The notes under the pieces are model-generated. The model saw only the letters and a program-made list of their open reading frames with translations. It was not told the origin of the DNA and ran no database searches. DNA of 64,000 nucleotides from Gongronella butleri (taxonomy: Eukaryota > Mucoromycota > Mucoromycetes > Mucorales > Cunninghamellaceae), in the NCBI GenBank assembly GCA_025201375.1, contig JAIWZP010000056.1, positions 119,806-183,805 on the forward strand, written 5' to 3'. Position numbers and translations under genes: made by a program. Below, piece after piece: positions 54,462-63,969 of the stretch (position 1 is the first letter of the stretch; each line of letters opens with the position of its first letter).

Positions 54462-54760
54462 CTGCTTAATACGACTTAAGCAGACGAGCCATTGATACAG
54501 CAACACTCTTATTTGTTGTCTCTTTCATTCGCCCTGCTTCATACGACTTAAGCAGCCGAGCGCGCGCAACTCCAACAAACTTCAATTGACACTTTTGCCC
54601 TGCCTCTTACGACAGACGCAGCCGAGCATTTCGCCCTACCCTACTTAATACGACTTAAGTAGTCGAGTCTTCTTTTTTTTCGATTTCCGGCCCTGCTTCT
54701 TACGACAGACGCAGCCGAGCCAATTCATCTACAAAAAACCCTGCCTAGAGACTAGAGCAG
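54462..54760 (+). other. Array of six conserved hairpins upstream of gag
   Basis: Hairpins at 54462-54483, 54534-54555, 54600-54621, 54641-54662, 54693-54714 and 54741-54760. The first five have 8-bp arms and the same loop TACGAC, and the sixth a shorter variant. Arms change together: CTGCTTAA/TTAAGCAG, CTACTTAA/TTAAGTAG (G:C to A:T with pairing kept), CTGCTTCT/AGACGCAG. Each is followed by NCGAGY. Spacing between starts is 72, 66, 41, 52 and 48 nt, so it is not a simple tandem repeat. Paired changes point to a selected RNA structure, perhaps Gag binding/packaging or translation control. Role inferred. Confidence 0.7.
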
Positions 54761-54887
54761 ACGAGTAATCGACGTCACACTGGAGCCTGATCCTCTCCTT
54801 CCTTCCAAGCGCCCCCCGTCATCCGAATCGAGCAATTCGGGCGCCAATCTTCCAAAACACCCTCGTACACAGCCTGCAGCAGCCTCA

Positions 54888-55544
54888 ATGAGTGAGGATA
54901 CGGGCATGTCAACGCGTCAGCCGTCCACTGTCACGGACGCGCCGTCTTCAAACACCGCGTTTCATGAGCAATTGGAGCTCGAAATCCAACAACTACACCA
55001 AAGTCTTCTTGAGACACACCAATTCGTCCGAGAACACCATGCCGACACCCGCCGTCAACTAGAGGAGGTTGTACAAAACGCCACTTCGGCTGCCTTTTCG
55101 GCTGAGGCCTTGGAGCGTTTTACCCACGACGCGGTTCAACGCGCAGTTCTGGCCGCCACTGAAGCAGCCCAACGAGCAGCGATGGAAACCGCCCAAGCCC
55201 AAGCCGCTGGACACGCCGACGCCATTCGCCAAGCTGCCATGGAGGCAGCCCAACGCGCCACCCACGACGCGTCAATGGCAAACATCGAATTGGTACGCAT
55301 GGCCGCCCAAGAAGCGGCCCAAGCCACGGCCACCGCTTATCAGCAACAAGTGCGCACTCCCGCCCCGCGCGCTTTGGAACCACGAGTTGCCAATCCGGAG
55401 GTCTTTTCGGGTGATCGCAAAAAAGCAAAGACGTTTTTGCTCCAACTATCCCTCATCTTCCAATCGCAGCCAACTCGTTACCCCACCGACGCGTCTCGCA
55501 TCGCCTTGGCCGCCTCGCTTTTCTCACCCGCCGTTTTCGAGTAG
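54888..55544 (+). CDS. gag: Retrotransposon gag, N-terminal part, ending at an in-frame UAG
   Basis: 218 codons from MSEDTGMSTR. An Ala/Gln-rich coiled-coil (QLELEIQQLHQSLLETHQF, and repeated AAMEAAQRA heptads) leads into the capsid-type core (NPEVFSGDRKKAKTFLLQL). UAG at 55542-55544 interrupts the capsid domain, which continues in the same frame as YEPYL..WDAFSKAFLSNFGD. So the stop is within gag, not between gag and pol. The frame is open without a Met back to just after the hairpin array. Either a point mutation or read-through is possible. Confidence 0.8.
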   Translation: MSEDTGMSTRQPSTVTDAPSSNTAFHEQLELEIQQLHQSLLETHQFVREHHADTRRQLEEVVQNATSAAFSAEALERFTHDAVQRAVLAATEAAQRAAMETAQAQAAGHADAIRQAAMEAAQRATHDASMANIELVRMAAQEAAQATATAYQQQVRTPAPRALEPRVANPEVFSGDRKKAKTFLLQLSLIFQSQPTRYPTDASRIALAASLFSPAVFE

Positions 55545-58500
55545 TACGAGCCCTATCTCTCGGCCAATGACGACGTGACTGACAACTGGGATGCGTTTTC
55601 CAAGGCGTTTCTCTCCAACTTTGGGGACCACGAGGCAGAAACGCACAAGCAGCACCGACTATTCACGCTCACCCAGCAAGGTCGCTCTGTTGCCGCTTAC
55701 GCCACGAAAATGCAACAATTAGCCTATGGTCAGCCATTCTGCGATGCGACAAAGCGATTTTTATTCTGGAAGGGCATCTCGGATGAAATCAAGGCTGAAA
55801 CCATGGGAGTCGACCTGCCCGAGACGTTCCAAGGACTGGTCGAGTGGGCCATCAAGATTGACGCGCGGTTGATTGAACGACGAGCGCAAAAGAATTCGGC
55901 TGCTCGCGCCCAATCCAGTTCCTCTACGCGTCACCATCAACATTCCGCACGCCACGACACGCGTCGCGCTACCTACCACAACGGTCGCGTCGCGTCGTCA
56001 AGCACCGCCGCGCCCATGGAAATCGACTCGATCCGCTCTGGTCCCTCATCGCGCTCATCTCCCCTTGGTGCCCATCGACAAGGAAATGGACGCAGCCAAG
56101 GACCATCCTCGCGTAGCCACCGATCGCCTCCTTCAGCCCCGGCGCCACAGCTCACGGATGCGCAACGTCAACATCGACAGGACAACGACTTGTGTTTTTC
56201 ATGCGGAAAATCGGGCCATCGATCTCGCCAATGCCCAACTCGTCGTTCGGCCCCGCTGACCTTGGCCGCCATTCGCCTCGAGGATGATGACGACGACGAA
56301 TACGATTACGCCCATCTCAATTGCACGACAACTAGACCAATCGTCGATCCTGCCCGCGTAGCAATCCATCACGCCGGCGTCCGCAATGCCGCTACTGCGG
56401 CCCAGGACGACGACGACCCCGCAAACGACTTGATCGACTTGGGCAGAGTGCACCCCGATCCACTCCACCCATCAAATCTCGCTCGACTTGGTGTCACATT
56501 CTATGCCGATGACCTGGATGAGATGGACAGCCCCGAAATCGACGAACAAGATACCTTGCAGACCATTGTGCGTGACGACCACCTCACTGTGTCCGTCAAT
56601 CTCAGCATTGGTCGCCACTCATGCAACGTCACTGCGTTGATCGATGTTGGCAGCCACGCGGACTTCATTTCCGCCGATCTGGTCCGTCTACTCCGCGTGG
56701 GCACGAGCCCCTTGGACCGCCCGACTGACGTCATCTCCGTCGATGGCACGCCAATGGCTGGCAACTCGGTGACACGATGTACTGACCCGATGTACGTCAC
56801 GGTGGAGAATCACAACACGGAAGTCATGCGCTTGGGAGTCTTGAACCATTCGACCTATCCATTGATCCTGGGTGTACCCTGGTGCACACGTCACTCTCCC
56901 TTGCAATTCTCGTGGCAAGATCGTTCAATCACGTCGATTCCAAGTCCAGTGGCGCCCAATTTGGTGAATCCCCTCGCGTTGGCCGCCACCTCCATCGAGC
57001 ACTCGCCTCACTTGGCATTGGACGACGAGGACGATGAGCCTGAGGTCGACTATTCCTTGCTCCCGGCCAAGTATGCCGCGTTCAAACACGTCTTCAGCAA
57101 GAAACGCGCCGATACGCTACCGGAACAGCGCCCTTGGGACATGGAGATCAAGCTGAAGGATGAAAACGTGTTGCCGCCCTATGGACCCATCTACTCGTTG
57201 TCCCAGCCCGAGCGAGAGGCTCTCAAGGAATTCATCGACTCTAATTTGGCCAAGGGATTCATCCGTCCGAGTCGCTCGCCCTGCGCCAGCCCTGTTTTGT
57301 TCGTCAAAAAGGCTGATGGCTCATTGCGCCTATGTGTCGACTATCGCGCCCTCAATGTTATGACGGTGCCAATGGCGTATCCCATCCCGCTGATTGAAGA
57401 CCTTGTAACGCAATTGAAGTCTGCCAAGTTTCTGACGTGCCTGGATTTGCGCTCTGCCTACTCGTTGGTCCGTGTCCGTCCAGAACACGTGCATCTCACC
57501 GCATTTCACTGCGCCTTCGGAACCTACGAAAGTCTCGTAATTCCATTTGGCCTCAAAAATTCGCCCAGTGTGTTCCAGGGCATAATGAATGAGGTGTTCC
57601 GCGACATCCTCAACGTCTATGTGGTCGTTTACCTGGACGACATCTTGATCTACAGCCCAGACGCCACTTCACACACACAACACGTCAAGACCGTCTTGGA
57701 ACGCCTATCCAAGAACAATCTTTTTGCAAAACTGGAGAAATGCCAATTTGACAAGACCCGCGTGTCCTTCTTGGGCCACATCGTGGACTCCACTGGCCTA
57801 GTCATGGACGACAAGAAGACGCAGGCCATAGTGGACTGGTCACCACCAGCCTCAATCAAGGATGTGCGCAGCTTTTTGGGTTTTTGTGGCTTCTTTCGGA
57901 AGTTCATCGCCGATTACAGCACTTTGGTCCTTCCTATCACCGATTTGTTGAAAACCAAGGACCGTGACGCCCGGGCCCCTTTTGTCTGGCCGCCTGCTGC
58001 GGAGCTCGCCTTTCAAGAACTCAAGCGCAAATTCACAAGCGCGCCAATTCTGATGCATCCCGACCCGGCCCGCCCATTTTTCTTGCATGCAGACGCGTCT
58101 GACTACGCGTGTGGTGCAGTTCTGTACCAGGAGCATGGCAATCCCCCGGAACTCAAGCCCGTGAGCTACTTCAGTCGCAAGTTTCAGCCGCCAGAAATCA
58201 ATTACACCGTGGCCGAAAAGGAAATGAACGCCATCATCAGTGCTCTCGAGTTTTGGCGTCATCTACTCATCGGCACCAAGGACCCCATCCAAGTGCGCAC
58301 GGATCACAAGAACTTGGAGACGTTCACGACCACCAAGAAGCTCAATCGTCGTTTGGTGCGCTGGAGCATGTTTTTGGCGGATTTCAACATCCAGATCACG
58401 TATCTCCCTGGGCATTTGCAAGTACAACCCGACGCTCTATCGCGACAGTCGGGCCACCAATTAGGACGGGGCGGGGACGATGCCGAGGCCTACGAAAAAG

Positions 58501-60131
58501 TGCAAAACAGACCCGTGTTGCAGCCTGGCACGTTCACGACTGGATCCGACACGCCTGACAACGCCTCGCCTCGCCCATTGTCCTTGTTGGTCGCCGCGAA
58601 CGAGACTCCCACGGACGCGCAAGCACAGAAAATGCCGTTTTTGCAACAAATCTTGGCTGCTTACGCCACCGACGACCACGCCAAGGACGTCCTTCTCAAC
58701 TTGCGTCAACCGGGCTACGAACTGTATTCACTGTGCAACGACTTGATCGCGTACGATGGAAAGATCTACGTCCCCAAGCTGCTTCGCGAAAAAGCCATGG
58801 CCCAACGTCACGACGCCCCCCTTGCCGGTCACTTTGGCGTCGCGCGCACGTACGAGCTGGTCAAGCGCGCGTTTTGGTGGCCGGGACTCAAGACCTTCGT
58901 CAAAGAGTACGTCGCGACATGCCATGTGTGTTCACGGGCAAAAGTCAGCAAGACCGCCCCGGCAGGCAAGTTGATGCCACTGGAGACACCCACACGACCA
59001 TGGCAAGGGATCTCGCTGGATTTCATTACCGATCTACCACCATCCGCAGAGCCGCTATTCGACGCCATCTTGGTGGTCGTCGATCGCAAGACAAAGATGG
59101 TGCACTTTTGTGCCACTCACAAGACGGCGACCGCTGCCGATACCGCCAACTTGCTCATTGCCAACGTAATCCGCCTTCACGGCGTCCCATCCGACATCGT
59201 CAGCGACCGTGGCCCCCAGTTCTCATCGCGCTTTTGGAGGTCGCTCAACGCCGCTCTGGGCACAAACACAAGCCTATCCACCGCATTCCATCCGCAAACC
59301 GACGGTGAGACGGAAAGGAACAACCAAACCCTTGAACAATACCTCCGCTGTTATGTCAACTTTGCGCAAGACAATTGGGTCGCCAAGCTTCCTCTGGCCG
59401 AATTCGCCTTCAATAACACAGTCCACGCGTCGACGAACAAGTCCCCGTTTCAAGCCCTATACGGATACAACCCCGCAATGGACATTGACACCTCGGCCAT
59501 TGTGGACGACAACCCCGCTGCCCTGGACCGCGCAACCGACATGAAGGAGCTTATGGCTGAGCTGGATGGATACCTGGAGCGGGCCAAGCAGAGGTACAAG
59601 CACCACGCTGACAAGCACCGCCGCCAAGAGCCCGAGTACCAAGTTGGCGACAAGGTGTGGCTGCGCACGGACAATCTGCGCACGGCGCGTCCCAAGAAAA
59701 AGCTGGACCATCGCAAGCTTGGGCCCTTCACCATCGTGGGCGTAATCAATCGCGTGGCCGTTCGCCTCCAGCTGCCCCAGACCATGCGCATTCACGACGT
59801 TTTCCATGTCTCGCTCCTGGAACCAGTGACCCACAATGCCTTGTCAAGCCGCCACCAAGATCCGCCACCCCCAGTCGAGGTCGATGGACAAGAGGAGCAC
59901 GTGGTGGAACAAGTCGTGGATCACAAGTGGCACCGAGGTGAGATGCGTTTCTTGGTGCAATGGCAAGGATACGGCCCCGAGGACGCGACTTGGGAGCCCG
60001 CGGACGTGTTCACCAGCCAAGATGGCACCATCAACGCCCAGTACCTGGCCTACGTCCAAGCACATCGCCCCCAGATCAATCTCACGCGTGCCAAACATCG
60101 ACGCTCGGCGGCTTTCACCTCGCGTCGTTAA
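55545..60131 (+). CDS. pol: Retrotransposon rest of gag plus pol polyprotein with chromodomain
   Basis: Open in the gag frame from 55545; the first Met is at 55575 and gives 1,518 residues. Numbering from that Met: capsid end 1-110, zinc knuckle CFSCGKSGHRSRQC at 207-220, protease strand ALIDVGSHADF with Asp357, reverse transcriptase with YLDD at 686-689, RNase H beginning HADASDYACG with Asp840, and an integrase zinc region ending CHVCSRAK. The integrase triad is Asp1149, Asp1211 and Glu1247 (35 residues between the last two), and a chromodomain lies at about 1440-1500 (VVDHKWHRGEMRFLVQWQGY, EDATWEPA). The protease motif is D-V-G where D-S/T-G is expected. Without a frameshift signal, gag and pol would be one product, as in Tf1. 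Known chromodomains steer integration to marked chromatin. Confidence 0.93.
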   Translation, partial: YEPYLSANDDVTDNWDAFSKAFLSNFGDHEAETHKQHRLFTLTQQGRSVAAYATKMQQLAYGQPFCDATKRFLFWKGISDEIKAETMGVDLPETFQGLVEWAIKIDARLIERRAQKNSAARAQSSSSTRHHQHSARHDTRRATYHNGRVASSSTAAPMEIDSIRSGPSSRSSPLGAHRQGNGRSQGPSSRSHRSPPSAPAPQLTDAQRQHRQDNDLCFSCGKSGHRSRQCPTRRSAPLTLAAIRLEDDDDDEYDYAHLNCTTTRPIVDPARVAIHHAGVRNAATAAQDDDDPANDLIDLGRVHPDPLHPSNLARLGVTFYADDLDEMDSPEIDEQDTLQTIVRDDHLTVSVNLSIGRHSCNVTALIDVGSHADFISADLVRLLRVGTSPLDRPTDVISVDGTPMAGNSVTRCTDPMYVTVENHNTEVMRLGVLNHSTYPLILGVPWCTRHSPLQFSWQDRSITSIPSPVAPNLVNPLALAATSIEHSPHLALDDEDDEPEVDYSLLPAKYAAFKHVFSKKRADTLPEQRPWDMEIKLKDENVLPPYGPIYSLSQPEREALKEFIDSNLAKGFIRPSRSPCASPVLFVKKADGSLRLCVDYRALNVMTVPMAYPIPLIEDLVTQLKSAKFLTCLDLRSAYSLVRVRPEHVHLTAFHCAFGTYESLVIPFGLKNSPSVFQGIMNEVFRDILNVYVVVYLDDILIYSPDATSHTQHVKTVLERLSKNNLFAKLEKCQFDKTRVSFLGHIVDSTGLVMDDKKTQAIVDWSPPASIKDVRSFLGFCGFFRKFIADYSTLVLPITDLLKTKDRDARAPFVWPPAAELAFQELKRKFTSAPILMHPDPARPFFLHADASDYACGAVLYQEHGNPPELKPVSYFSRKFQPPEINYTVAEKEMNAIISALEFWRHLLIGTKDPIQVRTDHKNLETFTTTKKLNRRLVRWSMFLADFNIQITYLPGHLQVQPDALSRQSGHQLGRGGDDAEAYEKVQNRPVLQPGTFTTGSDTPDNASPRPLSLLVAANETPTDAQAQKMPFLQQILAAYATDDHAKDVLLNLRQPGYELYSLCNDLIAYDGKIYVPKLLREKAMAQRHDAPLAGHFGVARTYELVKRAFWWPGLKTFVKEYVATCHVCSRAKVSKTAPAGKLMPLETPTRPWQGISLDFITDLPPSAEPLFDAILVVVDRKTKMVHFCATHKTATAADTANLLIANVIRLHGVPSDIVSDRGPQFSSRFWRSLNAALGTNTSLSTAFHPQTDGETERNNQTLEQYLRCYVNFAQDNWVAKLPLAEFAFNNTVHASTNKSPFQALYGYNPAMDIDTSAIVDDNPAALDRATDMKELMAELDGYLERAKQRYKHHADKHRRQEPEYQVGDKVWLRTDNLRTARPKKKLDHRKLGPFTIVGVINRVAVRLQLPQTMRIHDVFHVSLLEPVTHNALSSRHQDPPPPVEVDGQEEHVVEQVVDHKWHRGEMRFLVQWQGYGPEDATWEPADVFTSQDGTINAQYLAYVQAHRPQINLTRAKHRRSAAFTSRR

Positions 60132-60143
60132 CGGGGGAGGTGA
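60131..60143 (+). promoter_or_regulatory. Polypurine tract
   Basis: AACGGGGGAGGTGA-type purine run directly before the 3' LTR, the expected primer for plus-strand DNA synthesis. It starts at the pol stop codon. Confidence 0.75.
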
Positions 60144-60798
60144 TGTCATGATCCCATCTGGACAAATTCTTTTTTTTTCTTCTCACTTTTCTCCTCGCCC
60201 GATTACCAAACCACCTCCAACACACGCCCAAGGTCGCCAGATTCTCAACACTCTTTTCCCCATCTCGCTGGCACCTCCGGATCGTGCGCAATCGCTGTTT
60301 TCCTTTTTTTTCCTTCTTTATGTTACGCGTCGGGGCGCGACGCGACGCGCCCAATCCCGCCTAATTCCGCTCGGCATTGTTGTGCGACCTCGGTGGCAGA
60401 CCCCCGTCCGTTGGTCGCCAACGCCGTGGCTCTCCCCCCCTGTTTCTTCTTTTTTTTCCTTTCTTTTTTTCCTTACCTTTCCTGTCTGTTTCCCTTTTTT
60501 TTCTTTTCTTTTTCTTTACCGTTCTCAACACCAGCATCGCTCGTCCCCAACTCTCTCCCCTAGTGTTGACCAATAAAAGAGGCTATTCCCCCTCACCACA
60601 TGACTGACCCGTCTTACACGCCAACAAGCTCACTGCCACCCGCACCACGCCGCATACGCGGCTACGCGGCTCGACAAGAGCGTCGTGCAGCTCGCCAGGC
60701 CGAGCCCGTGCCGAGCGTCGCCGCCCAGCAAGGTCGGACGCGTCGACGCCGAAGACAACATCATGGACACAGGGGTGAGAGCGGGCCGGACCATGACA
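60144..60798 (+). repeat. 3' LTR
   Basis: 655 bp. Differs from the 5' LTR by an extra T/C segment (TTCTTTTTTTTCCTTTC-like, near 60446-60470) and two adjacent substitutions (AAGCTCACTGCC against AAGCCCGCTGCC). It ends TGACA and is followed by the TGGAC duplication. Confidence 0.93.
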
Positions 60799-62307
60799 TG
60801 GACCGTCGCTTAGCGCCTACTTGTTGAATATCAGCGAGTGCCACATTTTTAAGGTGCTTGTGTGTTACGATTGCGAGGCAATTGTGCCGTTCAACATGGT
60901 TGACGCGCATTTGTCCAAGCACGGGCGACGCCTGACGACTGAGGATGCGGCGTGGCTGACCAGTTACGCACAAGAGCACTCGGTGATGGCGAGCACCGAG
61001 GATGTGGACGAATTTCACATGGGTTGTCGCCAATCGACCAAGGTGCACGGGATCCCTGTGTATGATGGCTTCAAATGCAATGGATGCGTCTTTTTCTGCC
61101 GAGCCAAGAAGACCATGCTCAACCATTGGACGCGCCGACACGACAGGCAGGCCATCCTAGCGTACGAGCCTCATCCTGTCCAACAATTGATCAAACGTCA
61201 ATCTTTTCCGTGGTTTGGCGTGACGGATGTGCCGCTTCATCAATTGGGCATTGGATCCGCAACCATTGGTGGTACGCAGCAGCAACAGCAAGACGAGGAT
61301 GCTGAATTCGACGAATTTGACGAATTTGACGACGATCTGGATGGCCTTCTCGCCCTGATTGAATCCGACGAGCCCGCCGCGAAAGTCCAACTCCCCCCAT
61401 CTGCTTCTCCGGCGACACTTGCAGGAGCTCCAATCGACGTGAATGACCCGGACGTTGTTTTGGCCTCAATGGACACCGTGTTGGCCGATGCACGCGCAGA
61501 TCCTGTCACGGAAAACACGATTCACGACGTCAATTGGTTTTTTAGCCACCAGCGCTGGGACCGCGTCGTCGAGCAACTGTTGGAAGACGATCCGCAATTC
61601 ATCAGCTGCACCATGAGCGCCTGTGGCAACAACGAGCCTGTGCTCCAACTCATCGATCGGGCTTGCATGGCTTTTTTTTCGGCTCCCCACAATCCCACGT
61701 CGCCATTGTACCTCTTGGATCAAGAGTATTACTTGCGCCGCCGCCTCGACAATGAAGAGTAAGGTTTTTCCAAATGGACCGCATGGCCGTGTGTGGGTTG
61801 ATTCGTTTTTTTTTCGTTTTTTTTTTCTTATTTTTTCTTATTTTTATTTTATTTTTTTTTTTTAGCGAGAGCGAGCTGCAGGGCGCCGGTTTCGACATCT
61901 TCCAGCGTGACAAGACTGTGCGCAAGTACGCACGCATGTGCTCTTGTTTGGTGATCGCGGTGTGTCGGTTGGCATGGCAAAATTCCGACAAGGTCAGGCT
62001 CCCAGATGATGCTCGCGTCCAAGCCAATCGCTTGATGCTGCTCTCCTCGGACCTTGTGAGCGATGTTGCGGGGGATGGTAGCGATGACGACGACGATGAG
62101 GACAACGACCGCCATAGCGCGATTCAAGGCTGTGTGCACGAATTGGCGTCCAGCTTGGTGTACGAGGAGTTGACCAACGAGGGGTCTGACGCGCGTTACG
62201 CACTGGAAACGCTGATGATCATGCGCCTGGCCACTGGCTCCAACGAGCTCCTGTCCATCCGCAAAGTGCCCCCTTTGTGCAGCTATATGTTGCGCGTGCA
62301 ACCTAAT
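60799..62307 (+). pseudogene. 3' part of the DUF3505-type (telomere-helicase-like) zinc-finger gene
   Basis: After the TGGAC duplication (60799-60803) one frame is open to 61758: a first finger, FKVLVCYDCEAIVPFNMVDA with HLSKHG, then FKCNGCVFFCRAKKTMLNHW with TRRHD. This is the C-x2-C...H-x3-4-H pair of the DUF3505 family. A PHPVQQLIKRQSFPWFGV block, an acidic DEFDEFDDDLDG run and a helical VNWFFSHQRWDRVVEQL block follow. A GT-AG intron (61759-61865) keeps frame into 61866-62307 (FDIFQRDKTVRKYARMCSCL, ALETLMIMRLATGSNELLS). This order matches the N-terminal region of fungal RecQ-like, often subtelomeric, helicase genes as I know them. No helicase motif is visible to 62600. Confidence 0.55.
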
Positions 62308-62837
62308 GTAAGTCGGGTACCCTACTTACCGCTTAATTGGAACCCAGGAACCCAGGAGTTTTTTTTTTTTGTAAGTCGCATTTCAGGAGTAAGTCGCATT
62401 TCAGGAGAAACCCGAACCCTAGCCAGAGCGCCCTTTTTTGGCAGGTGAGGCCCTTTTTGTGGTGGGCGCCCCCTTTTCTCTCTTTTTTTTTTTTCGCCGT
62501 GTCATCTTGTACAAGATCATACGCAAAGAACTGGCTGTGTTGTCCTCTAAGACGTTTTTTTTTTCAGACAGATAGCTAAAATTGACTTTGGCGTAAAAGT
62601 TGTCCCTTTTTGAAGATGCCGTGCTTCAGATATTTGACCGCCGTCCCTTTTTTTTTTTTTTCTCTCTCTCTTCCATCGCCATTGCTCGAGCATGTTCATG
62701 CTTTGATCATCACCTTACTTTTATTAAGCTCGGATACAGAGAAGCAAAAGACAGACAGACAGACAGACAGACAAACAAGACAAAACGGCAAAAGAGAGAA
62801 AAAGAGAAAAAAGAAAACAAGGACCGTGTTGTGTGGT
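62308..62837. other. Decayed downstream region of the zinc-finger gene
   Basis: A candidate exon piece VILYKIIRKELAVLSSKT is encoded near 62503-62556, but its splice partners are unclear. T runs at 62360-62369, 62478-62492 and 62648-62662, a duplicated GTAAGTCGCATTTCAGGA (62371 and 62389) and a GACA tetranucleotide run (62750-62772) follow. No intact gene is present. Confidence 0.4.
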
Positions 62838-63969
62838 TTAAAACCTGCGCTGATGACCATGAGGCTCGCGATTGCTTTGATCATGCTCACAGAGAATCGA
62901 AAAAGCATTGTCCAACATAGTTGATACGCGATTAAGGTGTTTTGCAGCCGTATAATGGCGGCCATCCACGTCAGATGCCTTTTTCGAGAAGCGCTCCTTG
63001 GATATGTGGAAGCTGTAAAAAGGGGGCAATTACAATCTTGTCAATCTTGTCTTTTTTTTTTTTTTTTTTTTTTTTTACCGGTCAAATGCTTTCTCCAGTA
63101 CTTCCTCAGGGTCAATTTGGCGGGAATTGGTGGCACGCGATTGTTGGGTGTTGGCGGGCATTGGCATGGGAGCATCAGCTCCGGGGAGAAGCAAGAGCTC
63201 AACTTTGCGCCTTGCTCTGGGGATGGTCAGGGCAAGTGCAGCTTGACATCTCGCCATTCGCGACAGCCACCTCATACTGCGTGTCCAGCGTGAACGGCTT
63301 GACAATGACTCGGTCTTGCTCGTCGGCAATGATCATCGCCTTTGCTTCTTCAACTAAAAAAAAAAAAAAAAAGGTGAAAAAGATGAAAAACGCGTCAAAA
63401 ACGATTCTGTACCTGGTATTGCCAGCTCCCCATGAACGCGAAGCTGAACGCGCCGAGCTCCTCGTGGTAATTGATGCGCATCATCAACAAAGGCACATTT
63501 TCAACAAAGGCACATTTTCAACGTCGCCGCCAAGGATGCGCGACAAGGTGGCGCGGTCAAGACGAAGCGCATCCTTGATGTTGCGCCACGTGAGGCTCTC
63601 GTCGACCAACGTGGCAAGCGCGGCTTTCACAGATGGAGGGAGCGGGGCACTGACGAGATCGTCCAGGCTGCCCGGGACGTGTCCCTCGTGTTTCCAAGAA
63701 AATGTCACTTTGGCCATCTTGGGGTCACGCTCGTCGCATTTGATCTTGATCGTGGCGGTGCAGTTGCAAAAGGATTGTCGTGTCGGGCATTGGGCCGTTT
63801 CGTCTCCGTGGGTGAGCCGTGTCGATGGCACATAAAGAGCTAAATCAATATGTTGTAAGCGAGAGTGCAAAGTGCAATGAAAAGGGAAATAGAGATTTAC
63901 CTCATTGGACGACAACAGAGGAGCAGGGCCAGGGCGTTTGGTTCCAATTCGCTCGTCGCGTGGCGCCAC
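62838..63969 (-). pseudogene. SWIM zinc-finger (MULE-like) gene, copy 2, broken
   Basis: The right part encodes an N-terminal zinc-binding block with FCNCTATIKIKCDERD, then FSWKHEGHVPGSLDD and a helical segment ending RLDRATLSRILGGDVEN. The next part (63360-63240) has YEVAVANGEMSSCTCPDHPQ, the first half of a SWIM finger. The last exons match the 49-kb copy. A 17-bp tandem duplication (CAACAAAGGCACATTTT twice, 63485-63518) shifts the frame, and a TGA ends the SWIM half. The zinc block plus SWIM pair is typical of MULE transposases and genes derived from them, but the catalytic core is absent. The 61-nt intron-like piece at about 63900-63840 does not keep frame. Identity is moderate confidence. 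Confidence 0.5.

Larger units (their letters stand above)
50490..60798 (+). mobile_element. Full-length Ty3/gypsy LTR retrotransposon, Tf1/sushi-type chromovirus
   Basis: 10,309 bp bounded by two LTRs (642 and 655 bp) that begin TGTCATGATCC and end GGACCATGACA, flanked by TGGAC duplications. The LTRs differ by two substitutions, one 13-14 bp indel in a T/C tract and T-run lengths, so insertion looks recent. Internal order: self-complementary primer site, 3.3-kb leader with a hairpin array, gag with one in-frame UAG, zinc knuckle, protease, reverse transcriptase, RNase H, integrase, chromodomain, polypurine tract. The chromodomain places it among chromoviruses, and the primer arrangement points to the Tf1/sushi group. 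The leader is unusually long for the group. Confidence 0.95.

Noticed and set aside
60811..60813. TAG at 60811-60813 as the certain acceptor joining the two halves of the zinc-finger gene
   Set aside because: Intron length would be right (81 nt at the empty site) but the join is one base out of frame, so I record the link only as probable.
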